DNA of 64,000 bases from an uncultured Sphingomonadales bacterium (GCA_947499155.1 CANMND010000002.1:310001-374000); one strand, 5' to 3'; counted from the first letter of the stretch, positions 1-9,273 are shown. The notes: generated by a model from the sequence alone, not told the origin. Made by a program: numbers and translations.

Positions 1-453
1 CAAGATCTGGTCTGGGTCGATGGCGTGCCAGAGATGATCCGCAGGCTTAATGATAATGGGGTCTTTGTCTTTGTCGTGACTAATCAGGCCGGGGTTGCAA
101 AGGGGCATTATGATGAGGCGGCAATTAATCATTTTCATGCGCATATGAATGTTGAGCTGCGGGAAATTGGCGCCCATATCGATGATTTCCGTTATTGCCC
201 ACATCATGAAGAAGGAATAGTCGCGGCTTATAAAAAAGCCTGTAATTGGCGCAAGCCGGGATCTGGTATGCTGGACGACCTGCTGGCGCACTGGCCGGTA
301 CTCCCATCCAAAAGCCTGATGCTGGGAGACCAGGACAGCGACACCAGAGCCGGGGAAGCAGCAGGCATTCCGTCGCAACAGGTATCTGAAGGTCGGGTTA
401 CTGAAATTGTTGATGCCTGGCTTTATGAGTCTTCAATTGGCGAGAACGAATGA
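1..453 (+). CDS. HAD-IIIA phosphatase, GmhB/HisB-N-like (5' partial)
   Basis: The gene enters from the left edge and is open from base 1, so the N-terminus and HAD motif I (DxDGT) lie outside the window. Visible are motif II (VVTNQAGV), the RKPGSGML segment with the motif III lysine, and motif IV (MLGDQDSD). This is the HAD-IIIA pattern of D-glycero-D-manno-heptose-1,7-bisphosphate phosphatase (GmhB) and the HisB N-domain. GmhB carries a CxH...CxC zinc site before RKP; here the first half is present (CPHH), but the second half reads CNW, so one cysteine is replaced. The stop overlaps the next start by 4 bases (ATGA), and the neighbours are glycan genes, which suggests a sugar-phosphate phosphatase for surface polysaccharide. 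HisB-like histidinol phosphatase is less likely in this context. Confidence 0.8.
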   Translation, partial: QDLVWVDGVPEMIRRLNDNGVFVFVVTNQAGVAKGHYDEAAINHFHAHMNVELREIGAHIDDFRYCPHHEEGIVAAYKKACNWRKPGSGMLDDLLAHWPVLPSKSLMLGDQDSDTRAGEAAGIPSQQVSEGRVTEIVDAWLYESSIGENE

Positions 454-1427
454 TGCATGGGAATTACCAAGGCCCCATATTAAGCGTGATCATCGATACG
501 GAAGAAGAATTCGACTGGGATGGCCCGTTTTCACGTGACGCCCGGTCGGTCACCAGTATTGCAGCACAAGATCAGGCCCAGGCTATTTTTAAGCGCTACG
601 GCATTGTTCCTACCTATGTCATCGATTATCCCGTTGCGACAGACGGGGCAGCGGTGGAGCGTCTGAAAGACTACCAGGACAAGGGAGAAGTCCTTATCGG
701 TGCCCATCTCCATCCTTGGGTATCCCCCCCCCATGAAGAAGATGTGTGCCGAAAAAACAGCTATCCCGGCAATCTCCCGCCAGACCTGGAGTTTCGCAAG
801 CTTGAAGTCCTGACCGGCGTCATAGAGAAAAATTTCGGGGTCCGACCGACGGTCTATAAGGCAGGGCGCTATGGTATCGGACCGGAGACAGGAAAGAATC
901 TTGCAAGGCTGGGCTATCTGGTCGACACAAGTATCGTCCCCTATACGGATTTTAGTGCTGATCATGGCCCTGATTTCAGTTCAGAGACACCGGATCTGCG
1001 ACCCTTTCAGGGCGAGGCGGATATCCTTGCATTACCCCTTTCAAACGCATTTGCCGGTTTGTTGCGCCCTTATGGATCATGGCTTTATCCACTGATACAA
1101 AAGCCCCTTCTTCGTACCATGCGAGTGCCTGGAATCTGCGCACGGCTGGGCGTCCTTGAACGCATCCGCCTCAGTCCTGAGGGGCAGGGCGCGTCTGATC
1201 ATATACGTCTGGTTCGGGCCATGCATCATGATGGCTACAGAATTTTTTCCTACACATATCACAGCCCATCCCTGGCACCGGGACACACGCCTTATGTCCA
1301 AACAAAGCAGGATCTTAGTCGCTTTCTTCAGGACATGGATAATTTCTTTGATTTCTTTTTCAATGAATTAGGCGGCAAAGCTCAGACGCCGCTTCAGATA
1401 CGTGAAGCATGGCTTAGCCATTTGTGA
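450..1427 (+). CDS. polysaccharide deacetylase family protein (WalW-like)
   Basis: 325 residues without a signal peptide. The N-terminus carries an acidic motif (IDTEEEFDW), and near residue 85 there is a histidine motif (GAHLHPW). Both fit the NodB/WalW-type deacetylase fold, in which an Asp and His residues bind the catalytic metal. Enzymes of this group remove acetyl groups from sugars during capsule, LPS or exopolysaccharide synthesis; the substrate cannot be read from the sequence. The gene is translationally coupled to the preceding HAD phosphatase (4-base overlap) and followed by a methyltransferase, so it is probably part of a surface glycan operon. A run of nine C bases lies inside the coding region at 724-732. 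The start is the first of two adjacent ATG codons. Confidence 0.8.
   Translation: MMHGNYQGPILSVIIDTEEEFDWDGPFSRDARSVTSIAAQDQAQAIFKRYGIVPTYVIDYPVATDGAAVERLKDYQDKGEVLIGAHLHPWVSPPHEEDVCRKNSYPGNLPPDLEFRKLEVLTGVIEKNFGVRPTVYKAGRYGIGPETGKNLARLGYLVDTSIVPYTDFSADHGPDFSSETPDLRPFQGEADILALPLSNAFAGLLRPYGSWLYPLIQKPLLRTMRVPGICARLGVLERIRLSPEGQGASDHIRLVRAMHHDGYRIFSYTYHSPSLAPGHTPYVQTKQDLSRFLQDMDNFFDFFFNELGGKAQTPLQIREAWLSHL
724..732 (+). repeat. C9 homopolymer inside the deacetylase gene
   Basis: Nine consecutive C bases lie in the reading frame of the deacetylase, encoding part of a Ser-Pro-Pro stretch. A gain or loss of one base would shift the frame and truncate the protein at roughly one quarter of its length. 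Confidence 0.9.
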
Positions 1428-1547
1428 AATCCTCACTAGTATATATTATAGTCTTTTGGAAAGGTATGGTACTATCGTAAAATATTAGACGTACAGATCA
1501 TTAAGGTTGTTTTTGATTTTTTATCTTCACATTCCAATGGTCAGCCA

Positions 1548-2387
1548 ATGAAACAAGTCAGTGGAAGCCAACCGGAAACACCTGTAAACGCGCCAGATCA
1601 CTCCAACAATCCGGCTTTTGTCGTCTATTACAGTCAGGAAGATATAGCCGCACGGCGTAAGGCTCACTTTACTAGAATATACGATGCACTGACCGTTTTT
1701 CGGGCTGATATGCCAGGCCAGACACTTAATGTTCTCGATATCGGTGGCGGAGCAGGAGATGCCGCCATGGTGTGGGCGAGGGCAGGTCATCGTACGGTCT
1801 GTGTCGATATCAGTAGTGATCTTATTGCCGTCGGGACCAGTCGGTCAGAAGAGCAGAATCTTGATATTGATTTTCGCGTAGGGTCGGCCACCGACCTCCC
1901 GGTCGATGATGAAAGCTGCGATGTTGTGCTGCTACCGGAACTGCTTGAGCATGTTGCAGACTGGCAGACCTGTCTGGATGAAGTAGGGCGCGTTTTAAAA
2001 CCCGGCGGCATCACTTTTCTGTCCACCACAAACAAATGGTGCCCAAAACAACAGGAATTCAGACTGCCACTTTATAGCTGGTATCCTCACGCATTAAAAA
2101 AATACTGCGTTCAGCGCAGTCTAACGGACAAGCCCGAATGGGTAAATTATGCCACATATCCGGCTGTTAACTGGTTTACGATGCAAGGCCTGCGCAAGGC
2201 TTTGGAAAAGCGTGGTTTTGATCAGTTCTGGGGACGCTCGGACATGGTGCTTGCCAGAGGCATAAGCGGCTGGAAAGGTGTCGTTGCTCGCTGTGTTTCA
2301 ACAAGTCCTCTTATCGAGGGAATGATGCAGCCCTTTATCCCGTCAAGCCTGATCGTCGCACGCAAAAGCAACTCTATCCTCTCTTGA
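1548..2387 (+). CDS. class I SAM-dependent methyltransferase
   Basis: 279 residues. The Rossmann motif I (VLDIGGGAG, about residues 62-70) binds S-adenosylmethionine. An acidic residue at the end of strand 2 (CVDIS) and a motif IV-like VVLLPELLEHV follow, giving a UbiG/Methyltransf_11-type core. About 100 C-terminal residues follow the core and contain a Trp/Tyr-rich segment (PLYSWYPHALKKYC), as often seen in methyltransferases acting on sugars or lipid-linked glycans. The gene lies 120 bases after the deacetylase on the same strand, so it probably belongs to the same surface-polysaccharide locus. The acceptor is unknown. UbiG itself is less likely because of the extended C-terminus and the glycan context. 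Confidence 0.8.
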   Translation: MKQVSGSQPETPVNAPDHSNNPAFVVYYSQEDIAARRKAHFTRIYDALTVFRADMPGQTLNVLDIGGGAGDAAMVWARAGHRTVCVDISSDLIAVGTSRSEEQNLDIDFRVGSATDLPVDDESCDVVLLPELLEHVADWQTCLDEVGRVLKPGGITFLSTTNKWCPKQQEFRLPLYSWYPHALKKYCVQRSLTDKPEWVNYATYPAVNWFTMQGLRKALEKRGFDQFWGRSDMVLARGISGWKGVVARCVSTSPLIEGMMQPFIPSSLIVARKSNSILS

Positions 2388-2400
2388 CCTCTCAATAGTT

Positions 2401-2766
2401 TCAGTTTGGCTGTTCAGCCTGATTGACTAGATCGGCCAAGCGCGAGTGCGCCTGGTCTGCCAATGTTTCAATTTCAGGCCATTTGTCGGTAAGGGCGGCG
2501 ACCTCGGTTTGAAACTGTTCCAGGCTCAGGGGGGACTTTTGATCAGACGCCATTCGTGCAGCAATTGCTGCGCGGATGGGACTGTTGAGGGTAATTTCCT
2601 TCATCAGCTTTTTATGCCAAAGATGTTGTGCGCCTTCCATGTCCTGCAAGCGGCTGGACAGACGTGCCAAAAGCACCAGGCAAAAGCATAAAAGTACAAA
2701 CAATATAGCTATTGTGACCAACAGAACTGTCTGTATATCGAAAGGAATATTGAAAAAGCTGTCCAT
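2401..2766 (-). CDS. small membrane-anchored protein, unknown function
   Basis: 121 residues. One hydrophobic segment at about residues 13-34 (TVLLVTIAILFVLLCFCLVL) is followed by a helical, charged tail likely to form a coiled coil in the cytoplasm. I do not recognise a family. It is convergent with the methyltransferase (13 bases between stops) and lies 94 bases downstream of phoB on the same strand, so it could be read from the pho transcript, although it may have its own promoter. The ATG is preceded by a GGGAA-type ribosome site. Confidence 0.55.
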   Translation of the reverse strand: MDSFFNIPFDIQTVLLVTIAILFVLLCFCLVLLARLSSRLQDMEGAQHLWHKKLMKEITLNSPIRAAIAARMASDQKSPLSLEQFQTEVAALTDKWPEIETLADQAHSRLADLVNQAEQPN

Positions 2767-2860
2767 AATTCCCGCTTTTCTGGAATGTCATAAAATCGGC
2801 ATGTGGCAAGTGTATCGATATATGCTGTAAAAGCCAAATATTAGCCTGTATTCCCGTGTA

Positions 2861-3562
2861 TCAGTCGCCTTCCTCCAAGTCGAGGTCAAGGGAATATCCC
2901 GCTGAACGTACCGTCCTTATGGGATCTGGGGCACCCCCTTCGTTTAAAGCTTTTCGCAGGCGCCTGATGTGAACGTCGACAGTGCGCAATTCGACATAAA
3001 CATCATGTCCCCATACAGCATCAAGAAGCTGCTCGCGTGAAAAGACACGCCCTGGATTTTCCATGAAATGTCGCAAAATCCGAAATTCGGTGGGTCCAAG
3101 ATGCAAGAACTTGTCTTTACGCTGTACCTTGTGGCTTGTTGTATCAAGGGTAATTCCGCCATATGTCAGGGCTTTGCCTGACAGGCCTGGTCTTACACGC
3201 CGCAAAACTGCATGGATGCGGGCGATCAGTTCGCGCGGACTAAAAGGCTTGGTGATATAATCGTCTGCACCGATTTCAAGACCTCTGATCCTGTCGGCTT
3301 CTTCAGTGCGAGCTGTGAGCATAATAATTGGAATATTGGCGGTCTCCCGTTTGCGTCGCAGACGGCGGCAGATTTCTATACCCGACAGCCCAGGCAGCAT
3401 CCAGTCCAGCAAAACCAGATCAGGCGGAATTTCAAGCGCCATCATCAGGCCTTCATTCCCGTCAGGCGAATGCGCAACTTCAAAACCCTCCCGTTCCAGA
3501 TTATACTGAACCAGTTCCGTCAAGTTGCTGTCATCTTCAACCAGCAGAATACGCGGCTTCAT
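2861..3562 (-). CDS. phoB: phosphate regulon response regulator PhoB
   Basis: 233 residues. The receiver domain has acidic pocket D10/D11, phospho-acceptor D53 (LLDWMLPG) and K105 (ITKPFSPRE). The C-terminal winged-helix OmpR/PhoB DNA-binding domain spans about residues 130-228 (GPTEFRILRHFMENPGRVFS; RTVDVHIRRLRKAL). When phosphorylated by PhoR under phosphate limitation, PhoB binds Pho boxes and activates phosphate uptake genes. Its start overlaps the phoU stop by 4 bases, indicating translational coupling. Full length for the family. Confidence 0.93.
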   Translation of the reverse strand: MKPRILLVEDDSNLTELVQYNLEREGFEVAHSPDGNEGLMMALEIPPDLVLLDWMLPGLSGIEICRRLRRKRETANIPIIMLTARTEEADRIRGLEIGADDYITKPFSPRELIARIHAVLRRVRPGLSGKALTYGGITLDTTSHKVQRKDKFLHLGPTEFRILRHFMENPGRVFSREQLLDAVWGHDVYVELRTVDVHIRRLRKALNEGGAPDPIRTVRSAGYSLDLDLEEGD

Positions 3563-4290
3563 TGGGAGTTTCCTGACTGGTCGTTCAACAGAGGTCTGGC
3601 TGAGGCAGTTTCATCCAGCTTGGGGCGGTCATCACTCATATGGCGACCCTCAATCACATAATAGGTGACCTCAGCAATATTGGTTGCCTGATCGCCGATG
3701 CGCTCGATATTTTTCGCGATGAATAACAGATGGGTACATACAGTAATGAGCTGGGGTTTTTCGAGCATATAGGTCAAGAGCTCACGGAACAGGCTGTTGT
3801 AAAGCGAGTCAATCCGGGTATCTCGCGCCCAGACATCAATAGCCTTCGCACTGTCTCGGTTGATATAGGCATCCATGACGTCAAGGATCATCTGTTGAGC
3901 GAAGTTTGCCATCTCTGGAAGAACGCTCACCTGACGTATTGGCGATTCCTCGGTCATAATGCGTGTGCGCTTGGCAATACTTTTAGCGTAGTCACCTATG
4001 CGTTCCAGTGAGTTGGTAATTTTTAGGGATGCCACCAACTCGCGCAGGTCATCTGCAAAGGGTGAGCGCCTTGCAATGATCTCAATCGCCAGCTTTTCAG
4101 CCTTAAATTCCAGTTGGTCAATTTTCTCATCATTGGCGATGATCTGTTCGGCAAGATCATTATCCCGTGTGACCAAAGCATGGACGGCCTGCGCCAGTTG
4201 TGTCTCGGCAAGTCCTGCCATTTCGCTCAAAGTCGCGCGAAGCCGGTTAAGCTCTTTATCAAAGGATTCAATGATGCGAGTGCCGGTCAT
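3559..4290 (-). CDS. phoU: phosphate signalling complex protein PhoU
   Basis: 243 residues with two PhoU helical repeats (for example SLERIGDYAKSIAKR and NIERIGDQATNIAE), each with the E-R-I-G-D signature that binds metal. PhoU links the Pst transporter to PhoR and keeps the Pho regulon off when phosphate is plentiful. It overlaps phoB by 4 bases. The start has a GGAGATC ribosome site about 6 bases upstream. The pstSCAB genes usually found just upstream of phoU in alphaproteobacteria are absent: only about 155 non-coding bases separate phoU from phoR. Confidence 0.93.
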   Translation of the reverse strand: MTGTRIIESFDKELNRLRATLSEMAGLAETQLAQAVHALVTRDNDLAEQIIANDEKIDQLEFKAEKLAIEIIARRSPFADDLRELVASLKITNSLERIGDYAKSIAKRTRIMTEESPIRQVSVLPEMANFAQQMILDVMDAYINRDSAKAIDVWARDTRIDSLYNSLFRELLTYMLEKPQLITVCTHLLFIAKNIERIGDQATNIAEVTYYVIEGRHMSDDRPKLDETASARPLLNDQSGNSQ

Positions 4291-4445
4291 GAAAGGATCT
4301 CCATTCTTAGCAGTTGCTGGTTAAATATGTGATTGGCTACTGGTAGTGAAGCGATGAATTCTGGGTGTGACATGAGCAGTCCATGAAGGCAAAACAAGCT
4401 GATAGGGGTGCGCGATTCATCTCTCCATATGGTATCGTCCTTGCT

Positions 4446-5795
4446 TTATTGTATGCTTGGCCCCTTGCTCCCCGCATTTTCATAAAGCGGCAAACTGATT
4501 GTAACCGTTGTTCCCTTGCCAACATTGCTATCGATATCAAGGCGGCCACGGTGACGACCCATGATGTGCTTGACGATGGCAAGACCTAGACCAGTCCCAC
4601 CCAGTTGACGGGATCGTGCGGTATCAATGCGGTAAAATCGTTCAGTGAGACGGGGAATGTGCTGGGCAGAAATTCCGGGGCCCTTATCAATAACAGCAAT
4701 AGCTAATCCTGCCTGTGCTGCACTGCCAGGCAGGCGATCGAGAAGGCTCACCTTTATGGTAACAGTGGTTCCTTCATGGCCGTATTTAAGTGCATTAGAC
4801 AAAAGATTCTGCATCACCTGACGCAGCTGATCCATGTCGCCACGAACCGGCGGGACACTTTCAGGTAAATCAAGCATCACGTCCATCTGACGTCCTGACG
4901 ACAGTGGCTCCAGCGAGCGAACGACAACTGACAGAAGGGCCGGGATATCTACTTTGTCACGGGGCTGTACATGCTTGTCAATTTCGATTCTTGAGAGTGA
5001 TAAAAGATCATCGATCAGCCGCACCATACGCAGGGCTTCTTCATGCATAATCCCTAAAAAACGGCGCTGTGCCTGCTTGTCATCTCGTGCAGGACCGTCA
5101 AGTGTTTCGAGAAAGCCGATCAGGGACGACAGTGGCGTACGCAGTTCATGGCTTGCATTGGCAACAAAATCTGCACGCATACGTTCGATCTTTTTCATCT
5201 GTGTAATATCATGCATCGAAAGAACGATATAGAAGTTCTCGGCCTTTGAAGCCGGGCGAATACCACCCGTTCCCAAATCTGATGCAGGGGCAGGGGCACT
5301 CACCCTAGACAAGGTCACAGCATAGATTCGTTCAAATATACCAGTAAGGGTTACCTCAACCCGATGCTGCAATGCCTTGTCTTTTGTGTCGGCCAACGCT
5401 CCCAAAATAGCGGGGTGACGCACATGAAGACTGACATCCTGGCCAACCAATTTACCACCGAACAAGGCTTTGGCTGCACTGTTGGCGTCCATTACGGTCC
5501 GGTCAGGTGCAATTAAAATCAATGGCTCTTCTATCCCGTCCACCATCATCGCTCTTAGTGCAGCGCTATTGCGAGCCGCCGTATTGGCTGCATCTGCCAC
5601 TATGGGCGTCGATCGGTCCACTTTCCCGGTTTTTCCTTTGGTAAATAGCGCCAAAATAATGAGAGAGGTGGCAAAACCTGTCAGGCTCCACCAAATGCCA
5701 AGATCAGCAAATAAGAATAAAAGCCCGAATAATACCCCAAACAACAGAGGCGGTATTATGCGTCGTCTAGAATTTCCATGGCTGATTTCGGGCAT
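4446..5795 (-). CDS. phoR: phosphate regulon sensor histidine kinase PhoR
   Basis: About 449 residues from the start chosen here; an in-frame start at 5855 would add 20 residues. The N-terminus has two closely spaced membrane segments (PPLLFGVLFGLLFLFADLGI and the following hydrophobic stretch). A PAS domain, a HisKA domain with the phospho-acceptor histidine (VANASHELRTPLSS) and a HATPase_c domain (N box NLLSNALKYG; G boxes DKGPGIS and GGTGLGLAIVKH) follow. PhoR phosphorylates PhoB when phosphate is scarce. The very short periplasmic loop is typical of PhoR, which senses phosphate through Pst/PhoU. The order on this strand is gph, phoR, phoU, phoB. Confidence 0.92.
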   Translation of the reverse strand: MPEISHGNSRRRIIPPLLFGVLFGLLFLFADLGIWWSLTGFATSLIILALFTKGKTGKVDRSTPIVADAANTAARNSAALRAMMVDGIEEPLILIAPDRTVMDANSAAKALFGGKLVGQDVSLHVRHPAILGALADTKDKALQHRVEVTLTGIFERIYAVTLSRVSAPAPASDLGTGGIRPASKAENFYIVLSMHDITQMKKIERMRADFVANASHELRTPLSSLIGFLETLDGPARDDKQAQRRFLGIMHEEALRMVRLIDDLLSLSRIEIDKHVQPRDKVDIPALLSVVVRSLEPLSSGRQMDVMLDLPESVPPVRGDMDQLRQVMQNLLSNALKYGHEGTTVTIKVSLLDRLPGSAAQAGLAIAVIDKGPGISAQHIPRLTERFYRIDTARSRQLGGTGLGLAIVKHIMGRHRGRLDIDSNVGKGTTVTISLPLYENAGSKGPSIQ

Positions 5796-5874
5796 GATCA
5801 CCTGCATCGACTTTTGCCCTATATTACATGGAACGATGACAGGGATATGACACAACTTCAGGATTATAGTCTGC

Positions 5875-6549
5875 TTATACAGAGCGGATCAGATCCATAA
5901 GGTTTTCCAAAGATCCTATAACAGCATCAGCTCCAAGCTCTCTGGCAGGCACAAGGCTATAGCCAAAATCAACTACAATTACTGGAATCCCGCTTGCACG
6001 CGCTGCTGCCACATCAGTTTCACTATCCCCAACCATCAAGGACGGACCTTCACCACCCAGTTTGTTGAGCACATGATCAAGATGCCCACGATTGGGCTTC
6101 CTGACGGGCAGGGCATCTCCACCAGTCATAACCTGAAAATGCTGATCCAGCGTCAGGCTTGACATCAACTTTTCAGTCAAGGCCTGCGGTTTGTTCGTGC
6201 ATAAACCCAGTCGATGGCCGGCAGTTTCAAGGCCCCTCAATAGTTGTCTGGTACCAGGAAATGGTTGCGTAAGCTGGGCAACATTGTCGCTGTAATAGTC
6301 CAAAAATTTCTGTAGCAAAGCCGACATGTCAGACTCAGTCGGCAGTGGTCCGCTGGCAGACAAGCCACGCTCAATCAAAGCCCTCGCTCCATGGCCGACC
6401 ATGGACCTAATGTCGGCAAGTGACAGTTCTGGTCGATCGACGGACCTCAATACAAAATTCATGGCCGCACAAAGATCCGGGGCGGAATCTACCAAAGTAC
6501 CATCCAGATCGAAAACAATTCTCTCAGCAACAAACACACGACTACTCAC
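5875..6549 (-). CDS. gph: phosphoglycolate phosphatase (HAD family)
   Basis: 224 residues. HAD motif I is VFDLDGTLVDS, motif II is CTNKPQ, the motif III lysine lies in VRKPNRG, and motif IV is MVGDSETDV. The helical cap follows motif I, as in Gph. The enzyme hydrolyses 2-phosphoglycolate, a by-product of repair of oxidised DNA ends or of oxygenase reactions. The start is GTG, with an AGGAA site upstream. It lies just upstream of phoR on the same strand and may be co-transcribed. A related HAD phosphatase specificity, such as pyrophosphatase PpaX, cannot be excluded from motifs alone. Confidence 0.82.
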   Translation of the reverse strand: MSSRVFVAERIVFDLDGTLVDSAPDLCAAMNFVLRSVDRPELSLADIRSMVGHGARALIERGLSASGPLPTESDMSALLQKFLDYYSDNVAQLTQPFPGTRQLLRGLETAGHRLGLCTNKPQALTEKLMSSLTLDQHFQVMTGGDALPVRKPNRGHLDHVLNKLGGEGPSLMVGDSETDVAAARASGIPVIVVDFGYSLVPARELGADAVIGSLENLMDLIRSV

Positions 6550-6708
6550 AATCTCAATTCCTGCTTTTAAATTCCCTGCAAAGAGGTAGTTATGCCCTCG
6601 TCCAAGTACAAATATAACTAACTTTATTTGTACTTCCTTTACTCCCAGAGCATATGATGGTGCCGTATTAGAGAAAAAAGCCTGTCAGAATGGAGACTCT
6701 TAAATCAA

Positions 6709-9273
6709 ATGCAAGTTACAGGCTACATACGCATTCTCATAGCATGTATCTTCCTTGGCTGTGCTCTGACTGAAGTCTTTTTTTCAGGCCTGTCCGCCTT
6801 CGCGCGAGACAACCAAGCCGGGACACTTGATAGTCAAGCCGATAATCTGGCCCGTCTTATCCAAACTTTGGAAAATGCGGAATCCTTTGTTGATAACGAT
6901 CCAGAACAGGCACTCTCGCAGACATCGAAGGTATCGGAGCAGGCCGGTCCAAACACACCAATTTTCGTGACTGTGCGTCTATTGGCTGCCAGTTCCAAGG
7001 CCCTGGGACGCCTTGGATCAAATAGTGAGGCACTGGAACGAGCAGAACAAGCTCTAGCTTCCCTCGGCCCGCTGAATCAGGCAGAGCCATCGCTTGCCAA
7101 AGCGAAGGCATTGGAGGCTTATGCCAGGGCTAATCATAATCTTGGCAATCTGGCTGCTGGGCTCGATTATTTTTACCAGGCTTGGGATGTGTATCGTGAT
7201 CTTGATAACAGTCTAGGCATGGCAGCGATGGGTGTTCACAGAGCCATAATCTATGAAGAAATCGGCCAGGCAGATCGAGCTATTGATGCATATAAAAGCG
7301 CTTTGAATCATGCCGTTGACGCGGACAATGATTTTCTGCGCATTCGGATTATTAACAATTTAGGCTTTACTTATCTCAGGCACGGCCAGCCGGATAAAGC
7401 GCTGTCAATGTTACAGGATATCCGACCTCTTGCCGTGAGATTACAAAACCCGCTAGCCCTAGCTTATGTTGAAAACAATATAGGCGAAGCCTTGTTTCTT
7501 CTCGGCCGACTAGCAGAATCACGTCTCTTTTTGCAAAAAAGTCTGGATCAGGCAAAATCACTCGGAATATCCTCTCTTATCAGCGGGCTGCTCTTAAATC
7601 TGGGTCACGTGGAGGAAGCTGACGGGCACCTGGATAAGGCCATGACCCACGCGCAAGACGGGTTGGCGGAAGCGCAGAAAAGCAACGAGCCAGCGCGTAT
7701 CCGCGATTTGCTCGCTTTGAAGGCTCGACTGCACCATAAAATGGGAAATTATCGGGAAGCCTATAGCGACCTCCAGAAAAGTTATCACTACCGGGATGAA
7801 ATTAATTCACGTGAAGTCAAGCACTTGGCAGAAGTATTGGGCGCGCAGTTTTCCCTTGATAGCAAGGAGCAGGAAATCCAGCTCTTGCATCGTGATCAGG
7901 AGATAAGTGCCTTACGATTACAACGGGAAAAAACTCTAAGAATAGCGGGCTTATCTGGCTCATTAGTGCTATTTGCTCTCGTTATTGGCCTGGTCATGCT
8001 CTTAAGGTCCAGAACACGAGCAACCAGACAGGCAGAAGCCAAAAGCATTGCACTTCTGGAAGTGAAAGAGAAGCTGCAGAAAATTTCCCAGGCTAAATCC
8101 AACATCCTTGCCATGACCAGCCATGAAGTTAAAACGCCACTTAATGGTATATTGGGTATGGCACAAATCCTGCTGAACAGCGATCTTTCCTCCGAACAAC
8201 GTCAACAGCTTGAAACTCTTTATTTATCGGCAGATACGCTGTTGAGGTTACTTAATGACATACTGGACTTGTCACGGATAGAAGCTGGCCACGTCGAAAT
8301 TCGTGCAGAAGCCTTCGACCTGCACGAGATGATGAATAGTCTGCACGTACTGTGGAAAACACGGGCTGAGGACAAGGGACTACCCCTGATCTACCATCTC
8401 GACAGGTCATTGCCAGAAAAGATAATCGCCGATTCTGGGCGGATCAGACAAATATTGAATAATCTGATCTCCAACGCGATCAAATTCACAAAGCAGGGTG
8501 ATGTCAAGATATCGGTCAAGCAATCAATCATGGAAGGCGGCAAGGAATTCTTGCTTTTTACCGTAGACGACGATGGCATTGGTATCAATGAAGATAACAA
8601 GGATGACCTGTTCACTCCCTTCTTCCAGATTCTACGACAGACTGAGGATTCAAACACGGGAACAGGTCTTGGACTGTCCATCTGCCGCGAACTTGTGACC
8701 TTGATGGGTGGTGAAATAGGCTTTGACAATTTACCTGAAAAAGGGACACGATTTTGGTTCACACTGCCTCTTGAACGGGCGGTAAAAACCAAGGAAAGCA
8801 AGAAGAAGAACAGCGGCAAAGGATCGTCTTCATTAGACTTATCCAGCAAGTCGATTGGGCGAATCCTGATCGCTGAAGACAATGAAATCAACCAAATGGT
8901 TTTGCGAGAGATGCTACGCTCTCAGCCATGGGAACTTCATTTTGCGAATAATGGGAAGCAAGCCGTCGAACTTGTGGCATCCGGCAGTTTTCGCCTGGTA
9001 CTGATGGATATTCATATGCCCGTCATGAACGGTGCGGATGCGATATCTGCCATCCGGGCGATGGATGGGAATATTGGAAAAGTGCCTGTCATCGCTCTGT
9101 CAGCCTATCCATTAAATGATTCATCATGCGAACTTAAGAGTCTGCAGGCGAACGATTACCTGGAAAAGCCCATTGACAGGCTGGAGCTTCTGGCCATGAT
9201 CAAAAGATATATGGGCACAGCCACTGATGAAATGACAGTTGTAACCACTCGGCTGGCGCACCCTTCAACCTGA
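6709..9273 (+). CDS. TPR-containing hybrid sensor histidine kinase/response regulator
   Basis: 854 residues. There is an N-terminal signal or membrane segment at about residues 7-30. Several TPR-like helical repeats in the predicted periplasm follow (about 55-390; for example ALNHAVDADNDF and NNLGFTYLRHGQPDKALSML), then a second membrane segment (about 405-428). The HisKA domain has the phospho-acceptor in MTSHEVKTPLNG, followed by a HATPase_c domain (NNLISNAIKFT; GTGLGLSICRELV) and a C-terminal receiver (IAEDNEINQ; phospho-acceptor in LMDIHMPVMNG; EKPID). The TPR sensor suggests detection of a protein or peptide partner. No separate response regulator or Hpt gene is adjacent; standalone Hpt genes occur near 54.6 and 55.7 kb. 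It is divergent from gph. Confidence 0.87.
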   Translation: MQVTGYIRILIACIFLGCALTEVFFSGLSAFARDNQAGTLDSQADNLARLIQTLENAESFVDNDPEQALSQTSKVSEQAGPNTPIFVTVRLLAASSKALGRLGSNSEALERAEQALASLGPLNQAEPSLAKAKALEAYARANHNLGNLAAGLDYFYQAWDVYRDLDNSLGMAAMGVHRAIIYEEIGQADRAIDAYKSALNHAVDADNDFLRIRIINNLGFTYLRHGQPDKALSMLQDIRPLAVRLQNPLALAYVENNIGEALFLLGRLAESRLFLQKSLDQAKSLGISSLISGLLLNLGHVEEADGHLDKAMTHAQDGLAEAQKSNEPARIRDLLALKARLHHKMGNYREAYSDLQKSYHYRDEINSREVKHLAEVLGAQFSLDSKEQEIQLLHRDQEISALRLQREKTLRIAGLSGSLVLFALVIGLVMLLRSRTRATRQAEAKSIALLEVKEKLQKISQAKSNILAMTSHEVKTPLNGILGMAQILLNSDLSSEQRQQLETLYLSADTLLRLLNDILDLSRIEAGHVEIRAEAFDLHEMMNSLHVLWKTRAEDKGLPLIYHLDRSLPEKIIADSGRIRQILNNLISNAIKFTKQGDVKISVKQSIMEGGKEFLLFTVDDDGIGINEDNKDDLFTPFFQILRQTEDSNTGTGLGLSICRELVTLMGGEIGFDNLPEKGTRFWFTLPLERAVKTKESKKKNSGKGSSSLDLSSKSIGRILIAEDNEINQMVLREMLRSQPWELHFANNGKQAVELVASGSFRLVLMDIHMPVMNGADAISAIRAMDGNIGKVPVIALSAYPLNDSSCELKSLQANDYLEKPIDRLELLAMIKRYMGTATDEMTVVTTRLAHPST

